A stretch of 42,276 nt of DNA. It comes from an uncultured Deferribacteraceae bacterium. Lineage in GTDB: Bacteria; Chrysiogenota; Deferribacteres; Deferribacterales; Mucispirillaceae. Shown here piece after piece: positions 18,784 to 27,521 of the stretch; the stretch's first letter is position 1, and each line of letters opens with the position of its first letter. The stretch covers positions 1 to 42,276 of the forward strand of contig CAMRCY010000018.1 of NCBI GenBank assembly GCA_947041165.1, read 5' to 3'. The translations under genes and the position numbers were made by a program. Below the pieces are notes generated by a model. The model worked only from the letters and a program-made list of their open reading frames with translations. It did no database searches and was not told the DNA's origin.

Positions 18784-20510
18784 TCATCAATATCTATAAT
18801 GTTTTGCTGAGTGTTCTTACTCTTTATATTATCAAAAACTTTTATTAGCGATTCAATAATATCATCTTCATTATTACTTTTTCTACTACTCTCTAACTCT
18901 AATGACATCTGATAGTCGGAAATAATTCTATCTTTATTTTCTACAGCCATTCTATAAACATCACCATTTATCTTTCTTGACTTTAAATCATAGAAGAAGT
19001 TATTATCGTCCATATTCACTAATACTAAATCATCCATTACAAATAGATTTGGTAATTCCTTATTTATTAAGGTGAAAAACGATTTACAATCTTCATCTTG
19101 AAACATATCTGCCTCAATATCCATAAGTAACGAATCAACAACATCTATATCTAAACAGATTAATGCAGTTAGAAAATCTCTCTCGCAAAGGCGAACAGCA
19201 TTACTGTTACTATCCTTTCTTCGCTCCTTACTTCCAGCACCACGACTTGATGATATAGCGTTCTCATTTAACTCAAGCTCCACTATCTCACGTACTCTAT
19301 CTTTATTAAATCCAAATATATCTGCTGCGTGATTAATATAATAATCTCTCATCAACAGATCGTTAATTCCTAGTAACATCTTATGTATCGACTTAAATCG
19401 TCTAGACTTCACTGAAAAATCATCTCTACATCCAAAAAATGCACGTTTTATCATATAAATAAAAAGATCTTCACGTTTTTCATACATCGCATTAAAATGA
19501 TCCACACCTTTATTTAATATCATAGAGTCGGGATCATCTTCTTTATTCAATAAAACAATTTTTGGAGAAACTGATGCCGATATAAATAACGGTAAAGATT
19601 TTTGTGCAGCTTTTAAACCTGCCTCATCTCCATCAAATATAACCACAACATCATCTGCGTAACGCTTAACTAACGCTACTTGATTTTTTGTGAGCGCTGT
19701 ACCCATCGGAGCTACAACATTCTTATGTCCTGAAAGATATAAACGCATAACATCAAAATAGCCTTCAACCAATATCGCAGTCTTGCTACTTCTAATGCTA
19801 TCTTTTGCTTTATCTATATTAAACAGCAACTCCCCTTTATGGAAAACTTCACTATCTGCCGAGTTTAAATATTTAGGTTCAGACCCATCAATTGAACGTC
19901 CTGCAAATGCCGATATAGAACCTGTTACAGATCTGATCGGAAGTGATAACCTATTAAAAAATCTACTGTTTATATATTTGCCATCTTTACTCTCTTTAAA
20001 GAACCCTGATGCTAATAATATCTCTTTATCATACTTCTTAAATATCGTTGAAAAATTAAATCGTGGAGGAATATATCCTACTCCAAAAAGTTCTAACGCT
20101 GACTCATTAAACGATCTATTTAAAATATAGTTCTTTGCATCAAGCCCACCTTCTTCATAAAGACTTGCCCTAAACCCTAACTGTAGATCGTTATGTAATG
20201 ACAAAATATCCTTTGTGGACTCAAAACCTTTGTTATCATAGACAACGTCAATATTATACTTCTCTGCTATAAATAAGAGTGCATCTAAATATGCAAACCC
20301 TAGATATCTCATAACAAACGTTATTCCATCGCCTTTAGCATCACAACCAAAACATTTATAAAACCCACGATCTGGATCAACTTTAAATGATGGTGATTTC
20401 TCGCCGTGAAATGGACATAGTCCCCAATAATCTCGACCGCCACCCTTAGGTGCAAGTTCAACATAATCGCCAACTACCCTTAACACACCGATAGAGCGAA
20501 TCTCACTCAT
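18780..20510 (-). CDS. dnaG: DNA primase DnaG
   Basis: 576 residues. The N-terminal CHC2-type zinc site is C32-x2-H35 with C53-x2-C56. The TOPRIM core follows with Glu249 (LVEGYFDVMRLY) and Asp293/Asp295 (VIFDGDEAG). The poorly conserved C-terminal helicase-binding region is present. It makes RNA primers for replication. The ATG at 20510 lacks a ribosome binding site; the frame stays open upstream for eight residues to an ATA with a weak TAGG 8 nt before it, so the true start could be slightly earlier. It is first in the dnaG-rpoD operon. Confidence 0.95.
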   Translation of the reverse strand: MSEIRSIGVLRVVGDYVELAPKGGGRDYWGLCPFHGEKSPSFKVDPDRGFYKCFGCDAKGDGITFVMRYLGFAYLDALLFIAEKYNIDVVYDNKGFESTKDILSLHNDLQLGFRASLYEEGGLDAKNYILNRSFNESALELFGVGYIPPRFNFSTIFKKYDKEILLASGFFKESKDGKYINSRFFNRLSLPIRSVTGSISAFAGRSIDGSEPKYLNSADSEVFHKGELLFNIDKAKDSIRSSKTAILVEGYFDVMRLYLSGHKNVVAPMGTALTKNQVALVKRYADDVVVIFDGDEAGLKAAQKSLPLFISASVSPKIVLLNKEDDPDSMILNKGVDHFNAMYEKREDLFIYMIKRAFFGCRDDFSVKSRRFKSIHKMLLGINDLLMRDYYINHAADIFGFNKDRVREIVELELNENAISSSRGAGSKERRKDSNSNAVRLCERDFLTALICLDIDVVDSLLMDIEADMFQDEDCKSFFTLINKELPNLFVMDDLVLVNMDDNNFFYDLKSRKINGDVYRMAVENKDRIISDYQMSLELESSRKSNNEDDIIESLIKVFDNIKSKNTQQNIIDIDE

Positions 20511-20572
20511 ACTATGTTCAGATATCTTATCTATAACCGTAACCTACTTATTTAACGATAATTTAATCCGTT

Positions 20573-20601
20573 ATCCTATAACAATATATATCGCTTGTCA
20601 A
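20573..20601 (-). promoter_or_regulatory. Promoter of dnaG-rpoD
   Basis: On the minus strand: TTGACA (20596-20601), 17-nt spacer, TAGGAT (20573-20578). The predicted start is near 20566, about 55 nt before dnaG. Confidence 0.65.
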
Positions 20602-20717
20602 TATTCGCAAGTGACAATTTTATAGCTTATTAAATATTTATTGGCTATAATGAAGATATATAGAGTGACAACTAAGCTACATTTAAAAAAATAACAGATT
20701 TGCTAGGTGTTAAACAA

Positions 20718-20740
20718 TATGTTAATTATACATTAACATA
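20718..20740. promoter_or_regulatory. Perfect 9-bp dyad in divergent intergenic region
   Basis: TATGTTAAT and ATTAACATA flank a 5-nt centre. It lies between divergent dnaG and the 20818 gene, about 80 nt before the latter. It could be an operator or an untranslated hairpin; there is no T-run. The rest of 20511-20817 shows no gene. Confidence 0.35.
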
Positions 20741-20817
20741 CACACTGAACATATTAATTATGTATTAAACAATACATAAAACCGTGTATTTTCAATAGAA
20801 TAACTGAGGATATTAGT

Positions 20818-21771
20818 ATATTAATTAAACGCATAATTTTCTTTGCACTTCTTACAATAATATTAACCACCATCTTTACGCTTATATTTATGGATACGAA
20901 CTCTCCCTTTATAAATATTGATAATGTTTCTAAAAATTTCAACCCTAAAAAGCCTGAAACGTATAATTTGATAGTAAAAAATGATAATTGGATCGTAAAA
21001 ACTGCGATAGATGACATCACAAATAAATGCGAAAATGATCTTGTGTGTGCGATATTTAATATACATGATTTTCTTCAAACCGATATATTATTAGATAATA
21101 AACTTAAAACAACCTACTCTCCTGAGAGAACTTTAAAGGCAAAAACCGCTAACAGTATTGATAAAAATATTCTAGCGTCAAACCTATTATCATCGCTAGG
21201 CGTTGAATCATATCTTCTATTTCTTAAAAGAAAAGATGAACCGATACCTGCGTTCTGTAATTTTGACACAGTGGACATATACTCAAGATTAAAGAAAAGA
21301 GCTCAAGAAAATCTTCTAGTAGAAAAAAGTGTAACTTTAAGGAATAATCAAACATGGGCTGTTGATAACGGTGAAAATGTAGAGTATAAAACAGTTGTTG
21401 CAAACATAAATGTTACTGCTACACAAAAAGTGGATATGAGGCTATTTCATAGTAGATACGAACTTGATCAATATGTAAATAATTTTAATGCAGTCTTTGC
21501 AACTGACTGTTACGCTGACTCGGCTACATCAATAAATAAAAACTGTGTTATCGCTAAAGGTGCTATACTCGCATTCTTCTCTAAAGGTGATAACAATATA
21601 TTCAACGCTAAAATTAGTAAGGCAGGAACATTATTAAGTGATGTTCATCCTGTACATATTAACAACAAAACATGTTTCGTGCTTGATGCATCTGTAACTA
21701 ATAACAATACCTACCCTGGATATCTTAAAATTATTGAGAAAAATGTTAAAAATATAGTTAAAATAGATTAA
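20818..21771 (+). CDS. Unknown membrane-anchored protein, probable ATA start
   Basis: The first ATG in this frame (20890) has no ribosome binding site, but the 24 codons before it encode a basic-plus-hydrophobic anchor (LIKRIIFFALLTIILTTIFTL). GAGGA at 20806-20810 lies 7 nt before an in-frame ATA at 20818, and no ATG, GTG or TTG occurs between the previous stop (20755) and 20890. I therefore place the start at 20818 (317 aa). The remaining ~290 residues are presumably periplasmic and contain five cysteines (KCENDLVC, FCNFD, TDCYA, KNCVI, KTCFV counted as sites), but show no domain I recognise. A segment LASNLLSSLGVESYLLFLKRKDEP resembles the core of transglutaminase-like folds, but no Cys-His-Asp triad can be assigned. 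It is convergent with radC. Confidence 0.7.
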   Translation: MLIKRIIFFALLTIILTTIFTLIFMDTNSPFINIDNVSKNFNPKKPETYNLIVKNDNWIVKTAIDDITNKCENDLVCAIFNIHDFLQTDILLDNKLKTTYSPERTLKAKTANSIDKNILASNLLSSLGVESYLLFLKRKDEPIPAFCNFDTVDIYSRLKKRAQENLLVEKSVTLRNNQTWAVDNGENVEYKTVVANINVTATQKVDMRLFHSRYELDQYVNNFNAVFATDCYADSATSINKNCVIAKGAILAFFSKGDNNIFNAKISKAGTLLSDVHPVHINNKTCFVLDASVTNNNTYPGYLKIIEKNVKNIVKID

Positions 21772-21908
21772 TATTCTCTCGCAAAAATAATAACATTAAA
21801 ACTTATTAATGCTTTTAATATTCTCTCGCAAAAACAATAACATTAAAACTTATTAATGCTTTTAATATTCTTTCGCAAAAACAATAACATTAAAACTTAT
21901 TAATACTT
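21768..21908. repeat. Three tandem 47-bp repeats between convergent genes
   Basis: Copies start at 21768, 21815 and 21862. Each holds CATTAA-AACTTA-TTAATG, a 6-bp inverted repeat with a 6-nt loop. The last copy contains the final codons and stop of the radC-family gene (21890), and the first touches the stop of the + strand gene (21771). The hairpins could act as weak bidirectional terminators. Confidence 0.85.
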
Positions 21909-22576
21909 TCGGTTGTTGACTGAAGAAATGAGTAATAACTTTCACTTGTTATAATAAGATGATCAACTAACTCTATTTCAACCGTACTTAAACCGTGTGC
22001 AATCCTCTCTGTTAACATCATATCTTCCTTTGATGGAGAAAGTGTACCTGATGGATGATTGTGAGCTATTATAACTTTTGACGCCTCTGCATTCATAGCG
22101 TTTTTAACAACCTCTCGCACAAATACCTGCACCTTATCTACCGTTCCTTTTGATAGAGTGTCGATATTTTTAACTCCAAATTTAAGATCTAAAGATATTA
22201 CAATAAACATCTCCTTATCCTCTAAGCCGATCTTCTTCTGTAAATATGAACATATCTTTTGTGGAGTATCAACAACCATCTTAGTAGCTGTGCTATGCTC
22301 AATCCTAATATTAAACTCGTGAATTAACTTAAAGAAAATCTCGGTTTCGCTACCTACACCTTCAATATGTTTCAAACTGTTACCAAATATATTCTTAAGC
22401 GGTGTAATATTACTTATCATATCCTTCGCCATAGGTTTTACATCTTTATATTTTATCACATAACAAAGCAGTAACTCTAAAATCTCATAATCTTGAAGCG
22501 ATTCTGCAGATTCTTGAAATCTCTTTTTAAGCCTTGATCTGTGTCCCAAATAATGCTTCTTCGTGTCAGAAGACAT
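21890..22576 (-). CDS. radC: RadC-family JAMM-domain protein
   Basis: 228 residues from the ATG at 22576, which has GAGGTG 6-7 nt upstream; an earlier in-frame ATG (22600) lies before that ribosome binding site. The N-terminal helical half resembles the helix-hairpin-helix-like part of RadC (GHRSRLKKRF, HIEGVGSETEIFFKL). The C-terminal JAMM/MPN+ domain keeps the metal site: Glu in VREVV, HNHPSG, and SPSKED with the terminal Asp. The cellular role of RadC is unsettled despite its old link to DNA repair. The extreme C-terminus lies within a 47-bp tandem repeat, so its last residues may have been rewritten by repeat expansion. Confidence 0.9.
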   Translation of the reverse strand: MSSDTKKHYLGHRSRLKKRFQESAESLQDYEILELLLCYVIKYKDVKPMAKDMISNITPLKNIFGNSLKHIEGVGSETEIFFKLIHEFNIRIEHSTATKMVVDTPQKICSYLQKKIGLEDKEMFIVISLDLKFGVKNIDTLSKGTVDKVQVFVREVVKNAMNAEASKVIIAHNHPSGTLSPSKEDMMLTERIAHGLSTVEIELVDHLIITSESYYSFLQSTTESINKF

Positions 22577-22600
22577 ACTATACACCTCACATAAAATCAT

Positions 22601-22934
22601 ATCTTATACTAAATATTATTTTAAGCATATAGTTTTATATATCAATACTAGGTTTTACTCAATAGCATTCTTAATTACCTATGTAATTACTGTAAAATAC
22701 TACCATATATATAGAAATGTATATATGTAAAAAACTACCAATACTGCTCTATTTATATGATGATACTTACTTTTAACGGTAACCTATCAGCAACATAAAA
22801 CGATATCTACTAGACTTTTAAATAAATTATTTCTTATATATTAACAATTAACCTTTTGATGCAATAATTTCTTATATATCAATAATTAACTTTACTTGAT
22901 GTGGAAATATAAGACTTGAAATTATTGTTATAAA
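22601..22934. other. Divergent intergenic region before metal-transport genes
   Basis: The region is AT-rich, with an imperfect two-copy repeat at 22824-22902 and no gene. It should hold the promoters of radC (-) and the transporter operon (+), but I cannot place a convincing -35/-10 or metal-regulator operator. Confidence 0.5.
22824..22902. repeat. Imperfect 38-bp tandem repeat upstream of metal transporter
   Basis: Two copies share TTTCTTATATAT followed by AATTAAC and TTGATG. It lies 30-110 nt before the binding-protein gene and could be an operator region. Confidence 0.45.
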
Positions 22935-23888
22935 ATGGTAATGTATCAGACTATGTTTGACTATAAATACGTGTACAAAAAAATAATTTGCATAACATTT
23001 TTTGTGTTTATAATAAGTTGCAACACAAATAGCACGGCAACAAAAAAACACAAAATAGCTGTAACTAACGATATCACAAAATCTATTGTGATCAATATCG
23101 GTGGTGATTTCGTGGACATTGCGTCTACTATAGCACCTGGATACGATCCCCATACATATAAAACAAATGAAAATGACATCATAAGAATTGCTGGTTCATC
23201 TATATTTTTTTATAATGGAAGTTTTCTTGAAGGACAGTTAGCTGAACTGCTTTACAACGGTGATACTGCTGGATACCTAGTTTCTACGATGGGATCTATG
23301 GACGATAAAGATCTTATAAAATCTGATTATAAAAAAGCTAAATATGATCCTCATTTTTGGCATGACACCAATCTATATATGATTGCAGTAAACAACATCA
23401 CTAACAATATGATAGCTAAAGCACCTATCAACGAAAGGCTTTATGCTAAAAATGAAGATATGTATATAACTAAATTAACTAAATTTACTAAAGATATCGA
23501 CCTGCTCTATGCAAGTATACCTATAGAGAAAAGGAAACTTGCAACTATACATAAAGGTTTTGAATATTTAGCTAGAAAATATGATTTTGAAACAGTATAC
23601 CTTCAAGATGTTACAACAGCAGATCTTATTACTAGTGAAAGTATTTTAAATTTTGTAAATAGTGTTAAAGATAAAGGCATTAAACATATATTTATAGAGA
23701 GTACTACAAGTGTTGAACTTAAAAATAAACTTAAAGATATTGTTGATCGACTAGAGCTTGATATAGAACTTGTTGAATCAATCTACTCAGATACACTGAT
23801 TATAGATAAATACGATAACCCAGATTATAATGCTACTATACTTCATAATGCAAATTTGATTAGTAGCACATTAAACAAAGTGGAATAA
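22935..23888 (+). CDS. TroA/ZnuA-type metal-binding lipoprotein
   Basis: 317 residues in the cluster A-I solute-binding family that captures Zn(II) or Mn(II) for an ABC importer. A signal with lipobox I-I-S-C (Cys29) predicts lipid anchoring. Ligands can be read off: His73 (GYDPHTYK), His140 (YDPHFWHD), His206 (ATIHKGFEYLARKYDF) and Asp286 (SIYSDTL). Three His plus one Asp is the TroA-like, often zinc, set; manganese-type proteins usually have Glu in place of the third His. There is no His-rich loop like that of ZnuA. Start choice between the Met codons at 22935, 22941 and 22953 is open, since none has a clear ribosome binding site. It is first gene of the transporter run. Confidence 0.9.
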   Translation: MVMYQTMFDYKYVYKKIICITFFVFIISCNTNSTATKKHKIAVTNDITKSIVINIGGDFVDIASTIAPGYDPHTYKTNENDIIRIAGSSIFFYNGSFLEGQLAELLYNGDTAGYLVSTMGSMDDKDLIKSDYKKAKYDPHFWHDTNLYMIAVNNITNNMIAKAPINERLYAKNEDMYITKLTKFTKDIDLLYASIPIEKRKLATIHKGFEYLARKYDFETVYLQDVTTADLITSESILNFVNSVKDKGIKHIFIESTTSVELKNKLKDIVDRLELDIELVESIYSDTLIIDKYDNPDYNATILHNANLISSTLNKVE

Positions 23889-23891
23889 TAA

Positions 23892-24677
23892 ATGATAAAA
23901 AGAGCTAATACTCAAAAAGACCATATCGAACAACTTGGTAGGGCTGTCCATCTTGAAAATGTAACAATAGCATACGATAGCTATAATGTTATATTACAAA
24001 ACACTAGCCTTGAAGTGAACGGTGGTGCAATGGTTGCTGTGATGTCTCCTATTGGAAGTGGTAAGTCTACCCTGCTTAAAACAATCTTAGGATTGGTTAA
24101 GCCGATCTCTGGTTATGTGTACGTCTACTCTAGACCTGTTGACGTTCTTGAAAAAAATGTCGTTGCGCTTGTACCCTTAAAAAAAGAGATCAGTTGGAAT
24201 TTTCCTATAACTGTGAATGAACTTGTTCTGCTTGGTAGATATGAGTATCTAAAATACAAACTGTTTGTTTCGCAAAATGATAAAGATCTCGTTGCTGATA
24301 TCTTAGAAAGAATGAATTTAACAAATAAAAAAAACACTATCATATCTGAGTTATCAGAAAACGATAAACAGAAAGTTATAATAGCAAGAGCTGTCGCTCA
24401 AGATGCAAGAATTATATTACTTGATGAACCATTTGCGATAAGTAATATTGATGATAAAAAACTTATAATCAAAATATTAAAAGAAGAGAATAAAAAAGGT
24501 AAAACAATTATTTTAGCACATCATGATGTTATGAATATACCCGATATGTTCTCTCAAATTATTGTTATAAAAGATAAGAAATTAGTAACTGCTAAAAGTA
24601 AAAGTAATTCAGCTTCAAAAAATATACCCTTTATAAGTGATTCCATATCACTAAAGGATGTAGATCTCGGTATATAA
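23892..24677 (+). CDS. Metal ABC transporter ATPase with degenerate Q-loop and signature
   Basis: 261 residues placed 3 nt after the binding protein, so it is the ATPase of this importer. Walker A is SPIGSGKST (52-60), Walker B IILLDEP (174-180) and the H-loop His is in LAHHD (209-212). The family sequence FPITVNELVLLGRY is clear. Two normally invariant elements are changed: the Q-loop reads VPLKK where VPQ is usual (Leu96 for Gln), and the signature reads LSEND (154-158) instead of LSGGQ. The catalytic Glu179 is present. The protein may be a slow ATPase. A ~35-residue tail after the core is rich in Ser/Lys. Confidence 0.88.
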   Translation: MIKRANTQKDHIEQLGRAVHLENVTIAYDSYNVILQNTSLEVNGGAMVAVMSPIGSGKSTLLKTILGLVKPISGYVYVYSRPVDVLEKNVVALVPLKKEISWNFPITVNELVLLGRYEYLKYKLFVSQNDKDLVADILERMNLTNKKNTIISELSENDKQKVIIARAVAQDARIILLDEPFAISNIDDKKLIIKILKEENKKGKTIILAHHDVMNIPDMFSQIIVIKDKKLVTAKSKSNSASKNIPFISDSISLKDVDLGI

Positions 24678-24679
24678 CT

Positions 24680-25549
24680 ATGATAAATATTTTAACAACA
24701 GCAGATGTGATATTAGTAATACAACTCTCAGTTGCTCTAGGAATTGCAACAGCTATCAATGGAGTTATATTTTCACTTAGGGAAGAAACAAGAGTCATCA
24801 CACTTGTTACATACTCATCATCAATCGGAAATGCATTAGCATTATTTTTTGTGGGTGCAACTGCCTTTTATGTAAATATATTATTAGCGATCCCTACTGT
24901 ATTGTTTGTGTTAGCTATCACTAAAGCTATTACATATACTAAAAAAGTTTCTAAAAGCATTGTTACAACAACGATGACAACTGTATCGTTTGCAACAGTG
25001 ATTGTGCTTCTATCATATATTGACAGAAACTTTGAAACACATCAAGTCAACTTCACTATGTATCTACTTGGAAATATTAGACTTTTTGAAAGTAAAGAAA
25101 TTAACCTAATATTCTACATAGCTATGGTTATCGCAATTATATCAATCATAAACATTAACAGAATTAAACAAAACATTTTTGATAAACAATATCTTGTCAC
25201 GAATAACTTAAAATATAATATATTCAATCTTATGTTGATTATTCAACTTATTATAACGGTTATTGCAAGCAGTCAAATTGTTGGAATAGTCTTTGCACCA
25301 GGATTCATAATCTTACCTGTAATTATTGTTAAATATTTTGTGAAAAGTTTATTACAACTATTTATATTCTCATCACTTCTATCATCACTCTCTCTATTTG
25401 TTGGGATATATGGATCGTTACTAATGCCACTTTTTTCAACAGGTGTTGTTATCATCTTAACCCTTACAATTTTTGCTCTAATTTTGTTAGGATGTAAATT
25501 GCTTATGAATAAAAAAACTATTAAAAAAAATATATTGAAGGTGACATAA
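24680..25549 (+). CDS. Metal ABC transporter permease (first of two)
   Basis: 289 residues, about eight hydrophobic segments, of the ABC-3 (ZnuB/TroC) family. Typical features are the early SLREETRVI-like cytoplasmic loop and the late SQIVGIVFAPGFIILPVIIVKYF, matching the conserved VGxxLVxAxLxxPAAxA segment. It starts 2 nt after the ATPase and is followed 3 nt later by a second permease, so the channel is probably a heterodimer. Confidence 0.87.
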   Translation: MINILTTADVILVIQLSVALGIATAINGVIFSLREETRVITLVTYSSSIGNALALFFVGATAFYVNILLAIPTVLFVLAITKAITYTKKVSKSIVTTTMTTVSFATVIVLLSYIDRNFETHQVNFTMYLLGNIRLFESKEINLIFYIAMVIAIISIININRIKQNIFDKQYLVTNNLKYNIFNLMLIIQLIITVIASSQIVGIVFAPGFIILPVIIVKYFVKSLLQLFIFSSLLSSLSLFVGIYGSLLMPLFSTGVVIILTLTIFALILLGCKLLMNKKTIKKNILKVT

Positions 25550-25552
25550 ACT

Positions 25553-26671
25553 ATGTTCCTATTAGGTCAGCTTGAAATAATATTAATAATAACATTGGCT
25601 TTATCTGCTTGCTCTATCGTTGGATCAATACTTGTTTTTCAAGGAGCACCCTACTCGCCGTCATCAATAGGTAGAATATCTACATTTGGATTTTCAATAG
25701 GTTTTCTATATTCATCAACATTATCATCTGTACCGATCATATTATTCTCTATCATAACTATCTTAGTTGTTCAAAAAATAATTAAAAAAATATGCGAAAA
25801 AACAGATATATCTGAAGGGGTATTATACGTACTTGTATCTATTATATTATTTGCTATAGGTATTGTTATTATGCATATTCAAACTGTGAACAACTTTATA
25901 ACTACTGATAAAATATTCACTGGTGAACTTGTGTACACTATTATAAATAGAATAACAATTAACGGTTATGATTTCGGATCAGTATCACTATATCTATTTA
26001 GTATCTTACTCCTTATAAATATCGTACTGTTCACTATCAATAACAACGGTTTAAAAATGCTTTTTGTAGATAAAACATATTATTTAAGTGTAAATAAAAA
26101 CACCGATCTGTTAGAGCTTGTTATATCAGTTATGGTATCTATCACTGTTGCATCAACTATACAAGTCGCTGGATCATTTATCGTATCATTATTCATATTA
26201 GGTATTCCGATGATTACGGTATATTTTGTTAAAAGAATATCTACACTTGCGATATCTGCAATAACTATATCAACATCGGTTAGTTTTGCAGGATATTCTA
26301 TTGCAAAAATATTAAATATATCAATTGTTTCTGTAACTGCTGCGATCATCTCATCACTACTTGTCTTATCAGCCTTCCTAGCACCTGAAAGAGGAGTTAT
26401 CGCTTTATTTTTAAGTAATCGTAATGATAGAAAAAACATAATGCTAGATGATCTATTAAATTATATTTACGAAGCAGAACAGGTTAATCAACCTAACCAA
26501 TATCAAGCAATTCCTCATGATATATCTGATTATCTTAATTGGAGTATCAACTATACAACAAAAATAATTAAACTAGCTTATATAAGAGAGCTGATTTCTA
26601 AAGATAATGATGGCTTTCTACAACTTACAAAACAAGGCATTAAACACGTTAATCTTATTAATAACGCATAG
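25553..26671 (+). CDS. Metal ABC transporter permease with C-terminal winged-helix-like tail
   Basis: 372 residues. Residues 1 to about 285 form the ABC-3 permease (QVAGSFIVSLFILGIPMITVYFVKR is the conserved late segment). From about 289 a soluble tail of 84 residues (MLDDLLNYIYEAEQ..., SINYTTKIIKLAYIRELIS, LQLTKQGIKHV) has the pattern of a small winged-helix domain like that of DtxR/MntR proteins. Fusions of this kind are known, for example the chlamydial YtgCR protein. The tail could sense cytoplasmic metal or simply support dimerisation; the metal ligands of a true DtxR are not evident. Confidence 0.85.
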   Translation: MFLLGQLEIILIITLALSACSIVGSILVFQGAPYSPSSIGRISTFGFSIGFLYSSTLSSVPIILFSIITILVVQKIIKKICEKTDISEGVLYVLVSIILFAIGIVIMHIQTVNNFITTDKIFTGELVYTIINRITINGYDFGSVSLYLFSILLLINIVLFTINNNGLKMLFVDKTYYLSVNKNTDLLELVISVMVSITVASTIQVAGSFIVSLFILGIPMITVYFVKRISTLAISAITISTSVSFAGYSIAKILNISIVSVTAAIISSLLVLSAFLAPERGVIALFLSNRNDRKNIMLDDLLNYIYEAEQVNQPNQYQAIPHDISDYLNWSINYTTKIIKLAYIRELISKDNDGFLQLTKQGIKHVNLINNA

Positions 26672-26679
26672 AGGATAAA

Positions 26680-26982
26680 ATGGATAATTTAAAATTAGTC
26701 AAAATGGTATCAGGAGAGTTCATGCTAGGTGAAGAAGAAAATGGCAACCTTAAAGATGTTGCTGTGTTACAAGTTATACCTCAACAAGGTGGATCTGTAT
26801 CACTAACTCTAATTCCAATAGGCTTTCCTTTTGAACAACAATTAACAGCCACAACTATCGCTTGCAGTATGATAATGTATGAAGTAAAAGATATACCTGC
26901 TGAATTAAAAGATAGATACATAGAGCTTAAATCAAATATAAAAATTGCAAGACCTGATTCAAGTGGGAAAGTAATACTGTGA
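26680..26982 (+). CDS. Small Sm-like hypothetical protein
   Basis: A 100-residue soluble protein with a strong ribosome binding site (AGAGG, 5 nt before the ATG). LVKMVSGEFMLGEEENGNLKDVAVLQV resembles the first strands of Sm-like small proteins in which a GE-x2-x-G turn is followed by an acidic loop. No cysteines other than one in the middle and no membrane segment. Function is unknown. The stop overlaps the GTG start of the Nudix gene (GTGA), so they are co-translated. Confidence 0.7.
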   Translation: MDNLKLVKMVSGEFMLGEEENGNLKDVAVLQVIPQQGGSVSLTLIPIGFPFEQQLTATTIACSMIMYEVKDIPAELKDRYIELKSNIKIARPDSSGKVIL

Positions 26983-27521
26983 AATCATTTTGGAAATTAA
27001 TAGATAGCACTGTAGCATTTAAAGATAAAATTTTATCTATTCATCATAATAAATATCACTTTAGCAAACTTGATGAGTCGATGGTTTTTACAGCAATCAC
27101 TCTTAATGATTGGGTAATGATAGTGCCTGTTACAACGGACGGAAAATTTATTATAGCTAAACAGTTCAGAGCTGGAACTGATAAAGTTGTGCTAGAGTTT
27201 CCAGGTGGTGCAATCGATCGTAACGAACATCCAGACACTGCTGCAAAAAGAGAGTTATTAGAAGAAACTGGTGCAACATTTAAAGATATTTTTAAAGCAT
27301 CAACTATAGAGCCGAACCCTGCACTATTAAGTAATCAGTGCCATATATATATAGCAACTGATTGTGTTATAGATCAGAAACAAAGCTTAGATAAATTTGA
27401 AGATATAGAGTTAGAATTTTATAGTAAAGATGAATTAGAAGATATGATTAGAAGTGGTGAGTTTCATCAAGGAATATCATTAGCTGCATATTCATTATAC
27501 TTGCTAACCCCTGCTCGTTAG
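26979..27521 (+). CDS. Nudix hydrolase, ADP-ribose pyrophosphatase-like
   Basis: 180 residues with a complete Nudix box, G-x5-E-x7-RE-x2-EE-x-G, beginning at GAIDRNE and ending REL LEETGA. The preceding FRAGTDKVVLEFPGG is the pattern of ADP-ribose pyrophosphatases (FRxG...LExPAG), so hydrolysis of ADP-ribose or a related NDP-sugar is the best guess. The GTG start overlaps the stop of the Sm-like gene. The stop abuts hemW. Confidence 0.88.
   Translation: MKSFWKLIDSTVAFKDKILSIHHNKYHFSKLDESMVFTAITLNDWVMIVPVTTDGKFIIAKQFRAGTDKVVLEFPGGAIDRNEHPDTAAKRELLEETGATFKDIFKASTIEPNPALLSNQCHIYIATDCVIDQKQSLDKFEDIELEFYSKDELEDMIRSGEFHQGISLAAYSLYLLTPAR

Noticed and set aside
20510-20534. ATA start for dnaG, eight codons upstream of the ATG
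   Set aside because: The frame is open and a weak TAGG is present, but the ATG already aligns with the usual beginning of DnaG, so the extension is not needed.
20754-21078. Two minus-strand open frames opposite the start of the 20818 gene
   Set aside because: They are Ile/Lys-rich complements of the AT-rich anchor region and have no ribosome binding site.
26979-27521. Nudix protein as an RNA pyrophosphohydrolase (RppH)
   Set aside because: The FRxG...LEFPGG segment before the Nudix box is typical of ADP-ribose pyrophosphatases and not of RppH.
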